A stretch of DNA of 64,000 bases from Vicinamibacterales bacterium (lineage in GTDB: Bacteria; Acidobacteriota; Vicinamibacteria; Vicinamibacterales; UBA2999), in contig JBAZYO010000008.1 of NCBI GenBank assembly GCA_041659285.1, positions 1 through 64,000 of the forward strand, read 5' to 3'. Position 1 is the first letter of the stretch. The number at the start of each line of letters is the position of its first letter. The position numbers and the translations under genes were made by a program. This document shows, piece by piece, positions 1 through 7,403 of the stretch. Under the pieces are notes generated by a model. The model was not told where the DNA came from and searched no databases. It saw only the letters and a program-made list of their open reading frames with translations.

Positions 1-36
1 GAACAAGATGAAGTCAGGGCAGAAGAACCGAACGTA

Positions 37-935
37 CTAACTAACCCCGAAGGGGCCATTCTCCAGTAACGATTGGTCCGAAGAAACCCGGCAGGTCACG
101 GCGCGTCGGGCATTCTGCTGGAATGCGGCATCAAGTAATCCCACAATGACATCGTTAAGAGCGGCCTCTAGCTGTTGGGTCTTGCCGTCCTTCCAGGTAT
201 GCCGAACACCCCAAACTCCTTCAATGGTGAGCACGAGCGTTCCTGATGCGACGAGATCGTAAGGCGTGGGCCGCATCCATGCGTATTTCTTGGAGTTGGC
301 GATCTCCTGCGCGGTCGGCACGTGCTTGACCTGCTTGCTTGGCTCCCGCAGGCTGAGATCAAACCGCTCGTCCAGAACCGTGATGTTCGTTTTGCCGTCC
401 TTCGTCGCGTTAACGGCCTGGCCGCGCTGCTCGAGTGCAACAAACAGCGCCTGCAGCAGCTCAAGGCGCGCGGGAGGATTGGCAACGAAACGCGAATGTT
501 CAGATGCGGCAGCTTGTTCTCGCCGTACGTGACCTCGCCGCGCTTCTGCGCCGCCCAGTATTCCTGAGACTGCTTGATAGCAGGGTGCTTGGAGCGCAGG
601 CCATCAGGCACAACGACCCGGTTCTCCGCCTGTCGCTCAAAGGCGATGAGGGGATGAACCGCTATTGCTTCTTCTTCGGCTGGCGATTCAGAACGCAGCG
701 ATCCGAGCAGGGTTATGATCTCGCTGCGCGCCGTTAATTTGGGTAGCGCCGGTCGACGATCAGCGTATCCAGCCGCCTTGCGCTGCCAATAGCCGCGCGG
801 TGGCACCGGGATGCCGTGGCGTCGACAGGCCTTCCCCAAGCCAACGTTTGATATCCCGAATTCTTTGCACAATTTGTCGATCGGCGCTGCCCAAACGCGG
901 TCGTACAGCTGCTGGCGAGTAAGGGTTGTGCTCAT
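37..935 (-). pseudogene. Frameshifted hypothetical protein with N-terminal HTH-like segment
   Basis: The gene reads leftward from an ATG at 935 (MSTTLTRQQLYDRVW, then PPRGYWQRK). That N-terminal part resembles a family of uncharacterised helix-turn-helix-like proteins seen on accessory elements. Near positions 484-495 the coherent reading moves to another frame: after HLNIRV the plausible continuation is ANPPARLELLQALF and later PTAQEIANSKKYAW, which ends at the TAG at 37-39. Each half looks like protein only in its own frame, so this is one gene with a single frameshift, through either decay or a sequencing error. Intact, it would be about 300 residues. No function is assigned. Confidence 0.6.
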
Positions 936-1242
936 TGCTGTTGGCCCTCGGGCCGCGATGAATAAGAGCGGCGGCGGCAGCCGGCCTGACGCACTGCCTC
1001 GACTACGAAGCGCAATGCCGGTCAAGCGTATCCCTGATATTCTCTTGGTTGCGTCCTTTCATTTTGGAGGTAAGCCATGCGCTACGATCATTAGCCGGCG
1101 AAGAGACGTTGACACTTCCGCATCCAAACGATTTCGGGCGGGGCAAGGGCGGTGCTGTAGGCATCTGCCTTTGTCCTCGTGCTTTTTGTGTGATGTCTCA
1201 ACTGCCTTTGACCGCCTTTGGCTGCGGCATTGAGGGTTGAGC
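936..1242. other. Gene-free stretch upstream of the O-methyltransferase
   Basis: I see no convincing gene in these 307 bases. The only pattern is a TTGGAGG at 1064-1070 followed by ATG at 1077 and a five-codon ORF (MRYDH, stop at 1092-1094). It could be a leader peptide or chance. Confidence 0.4.
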
Positions 1243-2241
1243 ATGGTGCAAACGGATGAAGAGCTGCTTGTTCATCTCTTGCGCGGATCCGCCCTGACCC
1301 AGGTGATCGCTTCGGCCGTTCGGTTTCGCATTCCCGATCTGACGTGCGATCGAACCGTGACCGTCGCCGAGCTGACTGCGCTTACCGGGATCGACGAATC
1401 CGTCCTGCCGCGCTATCTGCGCACCCTGGAAGCTCTCAATCTGATTGAGGAAACAAGCCGCGGGACGTATACCGGCACCACCCTTGCCAAGTTGCTGCGC
1501 CGTGACGCCGGCCCCCTATATGGGCAGGCCCTAATGTCGGGAACCGAGTATTACGATGCATGGGCTCAACTAGATCAGTGTCTTACGGATGGCGTTTCAG
1601 GCCTTGAACGAAGCGCCGGAACAACGCTGTGGGATCGGCTGCTTCAACAACCCGACTCTGCTGCGTCATTCGCGCGAACAATGGGATGGAACTCTCGCCG
1701 TGCGTTGGCTGAGGTCAGTGTTTTCTATGAATTTCCCAATATAGGACTGATTGCAGACCTTGGTGCTGGTGACGGTTCCTTCCTCGCTGGCATCCTTGAA
1801 GGTCGAACAGCGCTTCGCGGGATTGCACTCGAGCATCCCGCGATGGTCGAGCACACGCGACGCACGGTCAGAGCAACTGGCCTGGCTGACCGATGCGATG
1901 TAGTTGAAGGGGATATCCTTCGGGGCGATTTACCGACCGCAGACCTGTACATCTTGAAATCCGTGCTTCACAACTGGAACGACGACAGTGCGCGGATGAT
2001 TCTCAGCCACTGCCGTCGAGTCATGCAGCCTCACAGCAAGCTGTTGATCATCGAGAGAGGCTTCGACGACAGCGATCCGCTGGCTTCGGGGATCCGAGAC
2101 CTTACGATGCTTGTACTGTTTGGCGGGCGAGATCGCACAGCGGACGAATGTTCAACGCTCCTGCGATCGGCAGACTTTGCATCGACTGAGATCAGGGCCG
2201 GCGCCGCCGGATATTTCGCAGTGGAAGGTGCCCTGGCCTGA
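1243..2241 (+). CDS. SAM-dependent O-methyltransferase (acetylserotonin/antibiotic O-methyltransferase type)
   Basis: A 332-residue class I methyltransferase of the small-molecule O-methyltransferase family, which usually methylates phenolic or polyketide hydroxyls. An N-terminal winged-helix dimerisation region covers about residues 10-95. The SAM-binding motif I is DLGAGDGSF. The later segment LYILKSVLHNWND is typical of the family: the H in LHNWND is the usual catalytic-base position. I chose the ATG at 1243 over a TTG at 1237 because GAGGG at 1232-1236 sits six bases before it. The gene converges on the P450 gene with 12 bases between the stops. With the P450 and the monooxygenase it looks like a tailoring enzyme; the substrate is unknown. 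Confidence 0.85.
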   Translation: MVQTDEELLVHLLRGSALTQVIASAVRFRIPDLTCDRTVTVAELTALTGIDESVLPRYLRTLEALNLIEETSRGTYTGTTLAKLLRRDAGPLYGQALMSGTEYYDAWAQLDQCLTDGVSGLERSAGTTLWDRLLQQPDSAASFARTMGWNSRRALAEVSVFYEFPNIGLIADLGAGDGSFLAGILEGRTALRGIALEHPAMVEHTRRTVRATGLADRCDVVEGDILRGDLPTADLYILKSVLHNWNDDSARMILSHCRRVMQPHSKLLIIERGFDDSDPLASGIRDLTMLVLFGGRDRTADECSTLLRSADFASTEIRAGAAGYFAVEGALA

Positions 2242-2253
2242 GGCGCTGAGACT

Positions 2254-3450
2254 TCAGTTCCTCAGTCTTACAGGAAGATACTCAAGGCAACGCAAGGTTG
2301 CTGTCCGGCGCCTCCTCGGTGTGCCAGCAAGTTCGATCGCTCGCGGCAGATTTGCAAGGCAGCTAAGGTACTCTGCGAGGGCTTGCTGTCCAACAAAGCC
2401 TCCGAGGCAAGCATGGGGACCCCATCCAAAACCCAGATGGCGGTTCGGTGATCGATCAAGAATCATTTCCGCGGGCCGGTCAAACTGTCTGGGGTCGCGA
2501 TTCGCCGCTGCGAATAACGTCAGTACGACTTCGCCACGCTTGATCGGTACGCCACTGAGTTCCGTGTCGCGCGTCGTTACGCGGCTCGTCCCCTGCGCCG
2601 GCCCGGCGACTCGGACGATTTCTTCGACTGCAAGCGGAAGCACTGACCGATCACGCAGCTTCTCAAGAGCGTCGGGATTCCTGAGTAGAGCCAGCGTCGC
2701 GTTTCCTGTGGTCGCAAAGGTGGTGCTGTAGCCAGCATTAACAATGATGCCGATAGTGTTACGGATTACGTGCCTGGGGTATCCCAGACTGTCAGATCGC
2801 CCTTGCACCATCGCCAAAAGGCCTTGATCCGATCCAGGCTGAGACAACCAATCGTCAACAAGCTCATAGAGGCGTCGGCGCGCACTGTCGCCAGGCGCAG
2901 CTGTCGAGGGATCTAGACCTGCGTCCATGCGTCGAGCAATGGCCTCTGAGACAGCTGCAAACTCATCCAAGTTCGGCTCGCGAATGCCTAGCAGCTTGGA
3001 GACAACGAACATCCCGTATGGCGCGGCAATCTCCTTCTGGAACTCAAACTCACCTGACGGCTCCAATTCCTCGAGACGGTGTCGGATAATGTCGCAGCCT
3101 TGACGGCAGATCTCTGTGATCGGCTGCAATTTGATTGCGCTCATGAGAAAGTTGCGGAGCGCCGTTTGCTCGGGAGGGTCCATTGACTGGACGCTCTGTT
3201 TATCATCTGGAACGTCCTCGCCGGCGAGGCGAAAGTCGCGCGCATAGAGATCGCTGTTTGTTAAGACATAGCGGCAGTCCTCGTATCTAGCGACTACCCA
3301 ACACTGCATCTGGGCGTGCCAATGAACAGGATGCTCCGCGAGTAGGTAGTCGTAGATCGGCTCGGGATTTTCGATGGTGTCGAGACCGAGAGGTTCGTAG
3401 ACAGGCGGATTTGGCACGACACCTTCCTTAGAGGCAATACCTTGATTCAC
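2254..3450 (-). CDS. Cytochrome P450
   Basis: A 398-residue soluble bacterial P450, a heme monooxygenase that needs ferredoxin partners not found in this window. The heme loop FGWGPHACLGG carries the axial Cys348. The ExxR motif of the K helix is EEIVR. The I-helix segment is NAGYSTT, matching the oxygen-activating AGxxT pattern, and the MDPPEQ segment is typical of class I enzymes. The start is GTG at 3450, since no upstream ATG is available. It lies head-to-tail with the FkbM and flavin monooxygenase genes and tail-to-tail with the O-methyltransferase. Secondary metabolism or xenobiotic oxidation is inferred from context only. Confidence 0.9.
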   Translation of the reverse strand: MNQGIASKEGVVPNPPVYEPLGLDTIENPEPIYDYLLAEHPVHWHAQMQCWVVARYEDCRYVLTNSDLYARDFRLAGEDVPDDKQSVQSMDPPEQTALRNFLMSAIKLQPITEICRQGCDIIRHRLEELEPSGEFEFQKEIAAPYGMFVVSKLLGIREPNLDEFAAVSEAIARRMDAGLDPSTAAPGDSARRRLYELVDDWLSQPGSDQGLLAMVQGRSDSLGYPRHVIRNTIGIIVNAGYSTTFATTGNATLALLRNPDALEKLRDRSVLPLAVEEIVRVAGPAQGTSRVTTRDTELSGVPIKRGEVVLTLFAAANRDPRQFDRPAEMILDRSPNRHLGFGWGPHACLGGFVGQQALAEYLSCLANLPRAIELAGTPRRRRTATLRCLEYLPVRLRN

Positions 3451-3466
3451 TTACCGCGAACGATAC

Positions 3467-4150
3467 CTATGCAGGTGCCGGCGTGGCGAACAAGTGTCTT
3501 CTGTCAATGCGCTCGACGCAATACCCGTGCTTGCGGAGCCACGCGACTAGGCGCTCTTGCCTCCGGTGGTGTTCAACAACCAAAAGCGGGCGACACGTTG
3601 CCAGTGTTTCCAGCGATCCGGTTAGTGCCTCTTGCTCAAAGCCTTCGATGTCTAGCAGGATGACGTCCGGATCAGATGACTTGATCGCGCGAAAGTCATC
3701 AAGCGTGGTCACCGGCACAATGACGGTACTTTCCAGTGGGTCACAGGTGGCTGCCATGTGGTGGCGGCCATCAGAGGGCCCGGCCATCATCGGTCGCTCT
3801 CCCGAGCAGTCACCGACCGCACAATGGTGGGGCGATATGACGTCGGAGAGCCGAGGGTTACAAGCAATATTTCGAGCGAGTAGGCGATAGTTCTCCGCCC
3901 ATCCCTCGAATGCGTGCACGTGTCCTTTACCGCGAAGCAGGCTAGCGATCATCAAGACGTGAATTCCCAAGTGTGCGCCTACGACGTAAACGGTCATCCC
4001 GGGCTCGATAACTTGCCTGAGCCACTGCGTGACGTTGGGTTCATACGCTCGATAGAAGACCTCTTTTCTCTTGACCATCAGACCGGATAGTTCAAAGCGG
4101 ATTCCACGGTAGGGCCCGATGAGGCTGCGGCGAACGCTGCCTTCCCGCAA
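3467..4150 (-). CDS. FkbM family methyltransferase
   Basis: A 227-residue SAM-dependent methyltransferase of the FkbM type, often an O-methylase of sugars or macrolide precursors. The SAM loop is VVGAHLGIHV, a variant of the family's DVGANxG, and the conserved late motif is present as LLDIEGFEQEAL. The only usable start in the open frame is TTG at 4150, because a stop codon lies about 50 bases upstream. That makes the start uncertain, and the gene may be 5'-truncated. It is 16 bases upstream of the P450 start in the same direction, so the two may be co-transcribed. Confidence 0.75.
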   Translation of the reverse strand: MREGSVRRSLIGPYRGIRFELSGLMVKRKEVFYRAYEPNVTQWLRQVIEPGMTVYVVGAHLGIHVLMIASLLRGKGHVHAFEGWAENYRLLARNIACNPRLSDVISPHHCAVGDCSGERPMMAGPSDGRHHMAATCDPLESTVIVPVTTLDDFRAIKSSDPDVILLDIEGFEQEALTGSLETLATCRPLLVVEHHRRQERLVAWLRKHGYCVERIDRRHLFATPAPA

Positions 4151-4224
4151 GTAGGCGCCGGCGATGATGTCAGCGATACGGTCGCATTCGTGTCCTGATC
4201 ATTCTTGGTCGGGCGCGCCGATGT

Positions 4225-5547
4225 TCACGGCCGAGGCAGACCCAGATTCTCTCGAAGAGTGTCACCCTCATATCCGCTTCTAAATCGGCCTCGACGTCGC
4301 AACTCTGGCAATACCAGTTCCGCGAAGTCCTCTAGACCTCCAGGCAGCACTGCGGGCATAAGGTTGAAGCCGTCAGCGGCCTCGTGATCGAGCCATTCCT
4401 CGATCACATCGGCAATCGTCTGAGCGGTGCCAACGACTTGCAGATGACCGCGCCCGCCTGCAAACCGAAGGTAAGTTTGTCGCAGGCTTAGACCATCTCG
4501 ACGCGCCGCGTCGAGAACCAGCGCCTGTCGGCCTCTGCTGCCGTCGGTTAGGGGCACTTCCGGTACTGGGCCATCTACGTCGTACTTAGAAAGGTCGACC
4601 CCACCGAGCAGAGAAGACAAGAACGCCAGCCCCGCCCTCGGATGAATCAGTTGCTGGAGTTCTGACAGATGCGCTTCTGCTTCCGCTTGGCTGCGACCGA
4701 CAATTGGCACTATGCCGGGCAGCACGAGCAAGTCCTGCTCGCGACGTCCGTGGCGAGCTAGCCGACTCTTGACCGACCGATAGAAGGCCTGGGCACCCTG
4801 CAATGTTCGCTGCGCGGTGAAGACAACGTCCGCTGTTCTGGCCGCCAACTCCTGCCCGTCGTCGGATGACCCTGCCTGGACGCGGACCGGATATCCCTGA
4901 GGAGAGCGCGCAATGTTCAGTGGGCCGCGGACGCGAAAATCGCTGCCGACATGATTGAGCACGTGCAGCTTAGTGGGATCGAGTTGGCGACCCGTGTCCT
5001 TGTCTCTCAGAAACGCATCGTCAGCCCAACTATCCCAAAGGCCTGTGACAACGTCGATGAATTCGCCGGCCCGCCTGTAGCGCTTGTCGTGGTCGAGATG
5101 GTGCTCCTTCCCAAAGTTGGCTGCTTCGTTGGGGTTCGCCGACGTAACCAGATTCCAGCCTGCTCGACCAGATGACAAGTGGTCGAGAGATGCAAACTTG
5201 CGCGCGATGTGGTACGGCTCGTTGTACGTGGTGCTCGCGGTGCAGATGAGCCCAACACGAGTGGTCACAGCTGAAAGCGCGGACAGCAGCGTAATGGGCT
5301 CGAAGTGCCCAGCACGCGCGCCGTACTCGGCAGCTTCTGGAGTCTCTCGTGGCAAGTGAAATGCCGCAACATCAGCAAAGAAGATCGCATCGAGTGCCGC
5401 CGCCTCCGCACGCTGAGCGATGTCTTTGAAATGAGCGAAGCTATGGCCAGCATCGCGGGGGACGCTCGGATGTCGCCAAGCGGCCAGATGGTGACCGTTG
5501 GCCGTTACGAAGAGGATTAGCTTGGCTTGTTTCCTGTCGCCGGGCAT
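4225..5547 (-). CDS. LLM-class flavin-dependent monooxygenase (NtaA/SnaA/DszA family)
   Basis: A 440-residue FMN-dependent monooxygenase of the nitrilotriacetate/pristinamycin/dibenzothiophene-sulfone group. These enzymes use FMNH2 supplied by a separate reductase, which is not found here. Family features: DAIFFADV near residue 55, the substrate-channel segment TTYNEPYHIARKFASLDHLS, SGRAGWNLVTS, and GYPVRVQAGSSDDGQ in the middle. The length is normal. The start is ATG at 5547. It precedes the FkbM and P450 genes on the same strand with a 74-base gap, which supports a leftward accessory transcription unit. The substrate cannot be told. Confidence 0.88.
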   Translation of the reverse strand: MPGDRKQAKLILFVTANGHHLAAWRHPSVPRDAGHSFAHFKDIAQRAEAAALDAIFFADVAAFHLPRETPEAAEYGARAGHFEPITLLSALSAVTTRVGLICTASTTYNEPYHIARKFASLDHLSSGRAGWNLVTSANPNEAANFGKEHHLDHDKRYRRAGEFIDVVTGLWDSWADDAFLRDKDTGRQLDPTKLHVLNHVGSDFRVRGPLNIARSPQGYPVRVQAGSSDDGQELAARTADVVFTAQRTLQGAQAFYRSVKSRLARHGRREQDLLVLPGIVPIVGRSQAEAEAHLSELQQLIHPRAGLAFLSSLLGGVDLSKYDVDGPVPEVPLTDGSRGRQALVLDAARRDGLSLRQTYLRFAGGRGHLQVVGTAQTIADVIEEWLDHEAADGFNLMPAVLPGGLEDFAELVLPELRRRGRFRSGYEGDTLRENLGLPRP

Positions 5548-5576
5548 GGTGGGTCGCTCACTTGAGAATCCGCGAT

Positions 5577-6104
5577 TTAGCGCCCTGGCGTGCGGTCACG
5601 TAAATCCTTCGACATTTCGATCATGGTCGACACGAATCCTCTTTTGCCATTCATAGCAAGCATTTGCGTATTGTTGGAATGCACGGTCACAGAGATCTTC
5701 TCGGCCCCCTTGTCGCGAGCCCATTGCTCGCCTCGCGACATAAGTTCAGTTGCGATTCCAGAATTCCAGCAGTCTTCGTTTACCCACAGGGAGACTCTCC
5801 GCGCGCATGTCGCTTGATGCCTTCCGTCGTGATATCCGGAGTACTTGGCAACCTTCGGTCCACGCGGTTCGATCACCAACCAATGAAAGCCAACTAACTG
5901 CGCGTTAGGTGACTCCACCACCAAGAGGAGTGATTCCGATGATGCCTGAGAAGCGCTAATCGTCGCCTCGACGTTCTTTAAGCCTTCCGACGATACCTGC
6001 CAGCCTTTATCCCAGTAGCCGGGGCTTTCGCAGTACACGCGAGCTGCCCAAGCAATTTCGTCACGGCTCGCGAAGTCTAACGTCCGATATTTGAATGGCC
6101 CCAT
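5577..6104 (-). CDS. GNAT family N-acetyltransferase
   Basis: A 175-residue acetyltransferase-fold protein that transfers acetyl groups from acetyl-CoA. The conserved core is visible: a strand with VGFHWLVIEP, the motif-A-like helix NSGIATELMSRGEQWARDKG, and the C-terminal VHSNNTQMLAMNGKRGF typical of GNAT proteins. The acetyl-CoA loop reads WNSGIAT rather than the usual RxxGxG/A, a mild deviation. ATG at 6104 is preferred to TTG at 6110. It lies 29 bases upstream of the flavin monooxygenase, same direction. The acceptor is unknown. Confidence 0.75.
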   Translation of the reverse strand: MGPFKYRTLDFASRDEIAWAARVYCESPGYWDKGWQVSSEGLKNVEATISASQASSESLLLVVESPNAQLVGFHWLVIEPRGPKVAKYSGYHDGRHQATCARRVSLWVNEDCWNSGIATELMSRGEQWARDKGAEKISVTVHSNNTQMLAMNGKRGFVSTMIEMSKDLRDRTPGR

Positions 6105-6153
6105 GAGCAATCACACGCTTCTCGAACGGTTCGCTGCTGCGGAGATCATCGCG

Positions 6154-6741
6154 CTAGGGCAGGTCATCAACGCATAATTCCTGGCCGTTCCAGAACGCGA
6201 ATACTGCCCCCTGACGGACTCGAAGAGTAAATCCATTTAGCGGCGACAATTGTTCAGCCGCCGCGGTTGGGCCGAAGAGCCAAGCCATTGCTGGCATCAA
6301 GATCGAATAGTGGCTTACGCACACGCCATTCCCTCTGCCCAGCCTCTCAATAGCGACTGATAGGAGTATCGGGACAGCCTCCTCAGGCGCACGCATTCCA
6401 GGGAGTTTCGTCCCTTCAACGAGGGCCCGGACGACCCCCATGCTTCCTCGCGCCGCGAACTCCTTCACAGCGTCTTCCCGGGATTCGATCCACGGCCCGT
6501 GACGACCTAGCCTAGTATCGATTTCTGGATCCACGCCGAAGCATCGTGCGGTCACTTGGCAGCGCTTATAGGGACTCGTTGCCGCCCACGCCACGGGGGC
6601 GGGCAGTGCCAAGGCAAGTGCCGCAACCGCTGCGTAACCCTCAGGCGTCAGATCGACATCGGCGTAAGGATCGTCAGGAGGAATTGGCGGGCGATCCGCA
6701 TGCCTCATGAAGAGCACAAACTGGTCGGCGGCGAGGGCCAT
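6154..6741 (-). CDS. Histidine phosphatase family protein
   Basis: A 195-residue member of the phosphoglycerate-mutase/SixA-like histidine phosphatase superfamily. Near the N-terminus LFMRHADRP supplies the RH(G/A) motif with the phosphorylated histidine. The second arm is YKRCQVTARCF, and VSHYSIL carries the second catalytic histidine. An open frame runs further upstream to 7020, but that part is not protein-like and runs through repeat DNA, so the ATG at 6741 is taken as the start. It heads the leftward island genes. It may act on a small phosphorylated molecule or a phosphohistidine. Confidence 0.75.
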   Translation of the reverse strand: MALAADQFVLFMRHADRPPIPPDDPYADVDLTPEGYAAVAALALALPAPVAWAATSPYKRCQVTARCFGVDPEIDTRLGRHGPWIESREDAVKEFAARGSMGVVRALVEGTKLPGMRAPEEAVPILLSVAIERLGRGNGVCVSHYSILMPAMAWLFGPTAAAEQLSPLNGFTLRVRQGAVFAFWNGQELCVDDLP

Positions 6742-6870
6742 AGCTGAGCTAAACGTAGCACGACGCAGGCCGAGCGCAGGGCGGCAGCCGTGTGGCTCGA
6801 GCACGTCACAGACGAACGGTACCGAACAGTACCGAGGGCTCTTCGGTGCGCCCGCTATGGGGACTGCTGA

Positions 6871-6936
6871 TTTGGAGGCGGCGGGCACACTCCCAAAATT
6901 CACGGGATCGGGCAACGTGTCCCGCCGCCTCCAACA
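6871..6936. repeat. Inverted repeat at the island edge
   Basis: TTTGGAGGCGGCGGG at 6871-6885 is matched in reverse complement by CCCGCCGCCTCCAA at 6921-6934, with matching flanks (CACAC and CGTGT). The arms are about 18 bases with roughly 30 bases between them. The right arm is part of the ssrA-like direct repeat. Confidence 0.7.
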
Positions 6937-6971
6937 TGTCTCCACGAATTGGGTCGATTTCTGGGGATTCC
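6920..6971 (+). repeat. Copy 1 of imperfect direct repeat resembling the ssrA 3' end (att-like)
   Basis: It begins TCCCGCCGCCTCCAA, as in the last bases of many tmRNA genes, and continues for about 52 bases with clear similarity to the copy at 7079-7137, including GGTCGA and a shared GGATTCC end. It lies just upstream of the last island gene. Confidence 0.55.
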
Positions 6972-7078
6972 TGGGAACGTGAGTGGAGTCAACGAGCGGC
7001 GGCAAACACCGCCGTATCAACGCGTTAGCATCAGAAGTCGCGCGCCATCAGCAGTTTAGGAAATCTGCCGATTTTCGT

Positions 7079-7137
7079 TTCAACTCCCGCCGCCTCCAAA
7101 AATACCTCCACAAGTCAGGTCGAATTCTGAGGATTCC
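7079..7137 (+). repeat. Copy 2 of direct repeat: TmRNA (ssrA) 3'-end-like attachment site remnant
   Basis: Positions 7079-7098 read TTCAACTCCCGCCGCCTCCA. This has a T-loop TTCAACT, a T-stem 3' strand CCCGC, an acceptor 3' strand CGCCTCC and a discriminator A, as in bacterial tmRNA 3' ends. The bases 5' of the T-loop do not pair with the T-stem strand, so this is only a 3' fragment, as expected at the distal end of an island inserted in ssrA. Composition changes from here rightward. Confidence 0.55.
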
Positions 7138-7174
7138 CAAAGACACCGGCCCGGCTCCCGGGTTCCGGCAGGTT

Positions 7175-7396
7175 CTACTTCCTGCCGCCCAGATCGAAGA
7201 CGCCCGATCGGTCACCGGCTTTCAGATAATCCGTCAGGCATTTCCGCGAGCAGAACAGGCCCGCGTCCTCCATGTGCACGTTCGCCGTCAGGCTTTCGGC
7301 GTCCGCCGGCGTGACGTGCTGCCGGCGCACTTCCCACATGTCGTACGACTGGCCCTTCGGGAACGACTCCGCGCACTGCTTGCAACGCATGCTCAT
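7175..7396 (-). CDS. Small putative zinc-ribbon protein
   Basis: A 73-residue protein with two cysteine pairs, CKQC near the N-terminus and CSRKC near residue 50, a likely zinc-binding arrangement. I do not recognise the family. ATG at 7396 is preferred: GAGG lies five bases upstream, and a longer frame would overlap the preceding gene. It starts seven bases after the stop of the CarboxypepD_reg gene, so it is probably the last gene of that operon. A cytosolic metal-binding or regulatory role is possible, but there is no direct evidence. Confidence 0.6.
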   Translation of the reverse strand: MSMRCKQCAESFPKGQSYDMWEVRRQHVTPADAESLTANVHMEDAGLFCSRKCLTDYLKAGDRSGVFDLGGRK

Positions 7397-7403
7397 ACCA
7401 ACC

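Noticed and set aside
1049..1240. Short plus-strand open frame before the O-methyltransferase
   Set aside because: No protein-like features; overlapping frames on both strands are equally open.
6871..6934. A complete tRNA-Ser or tmRNA gene
   Set aside because: The two GGAGGCG/CGCCTCC arms are only about 60 bases apart, with no D-arm or anticodon arm. Only a 3'-end fragment is supported.
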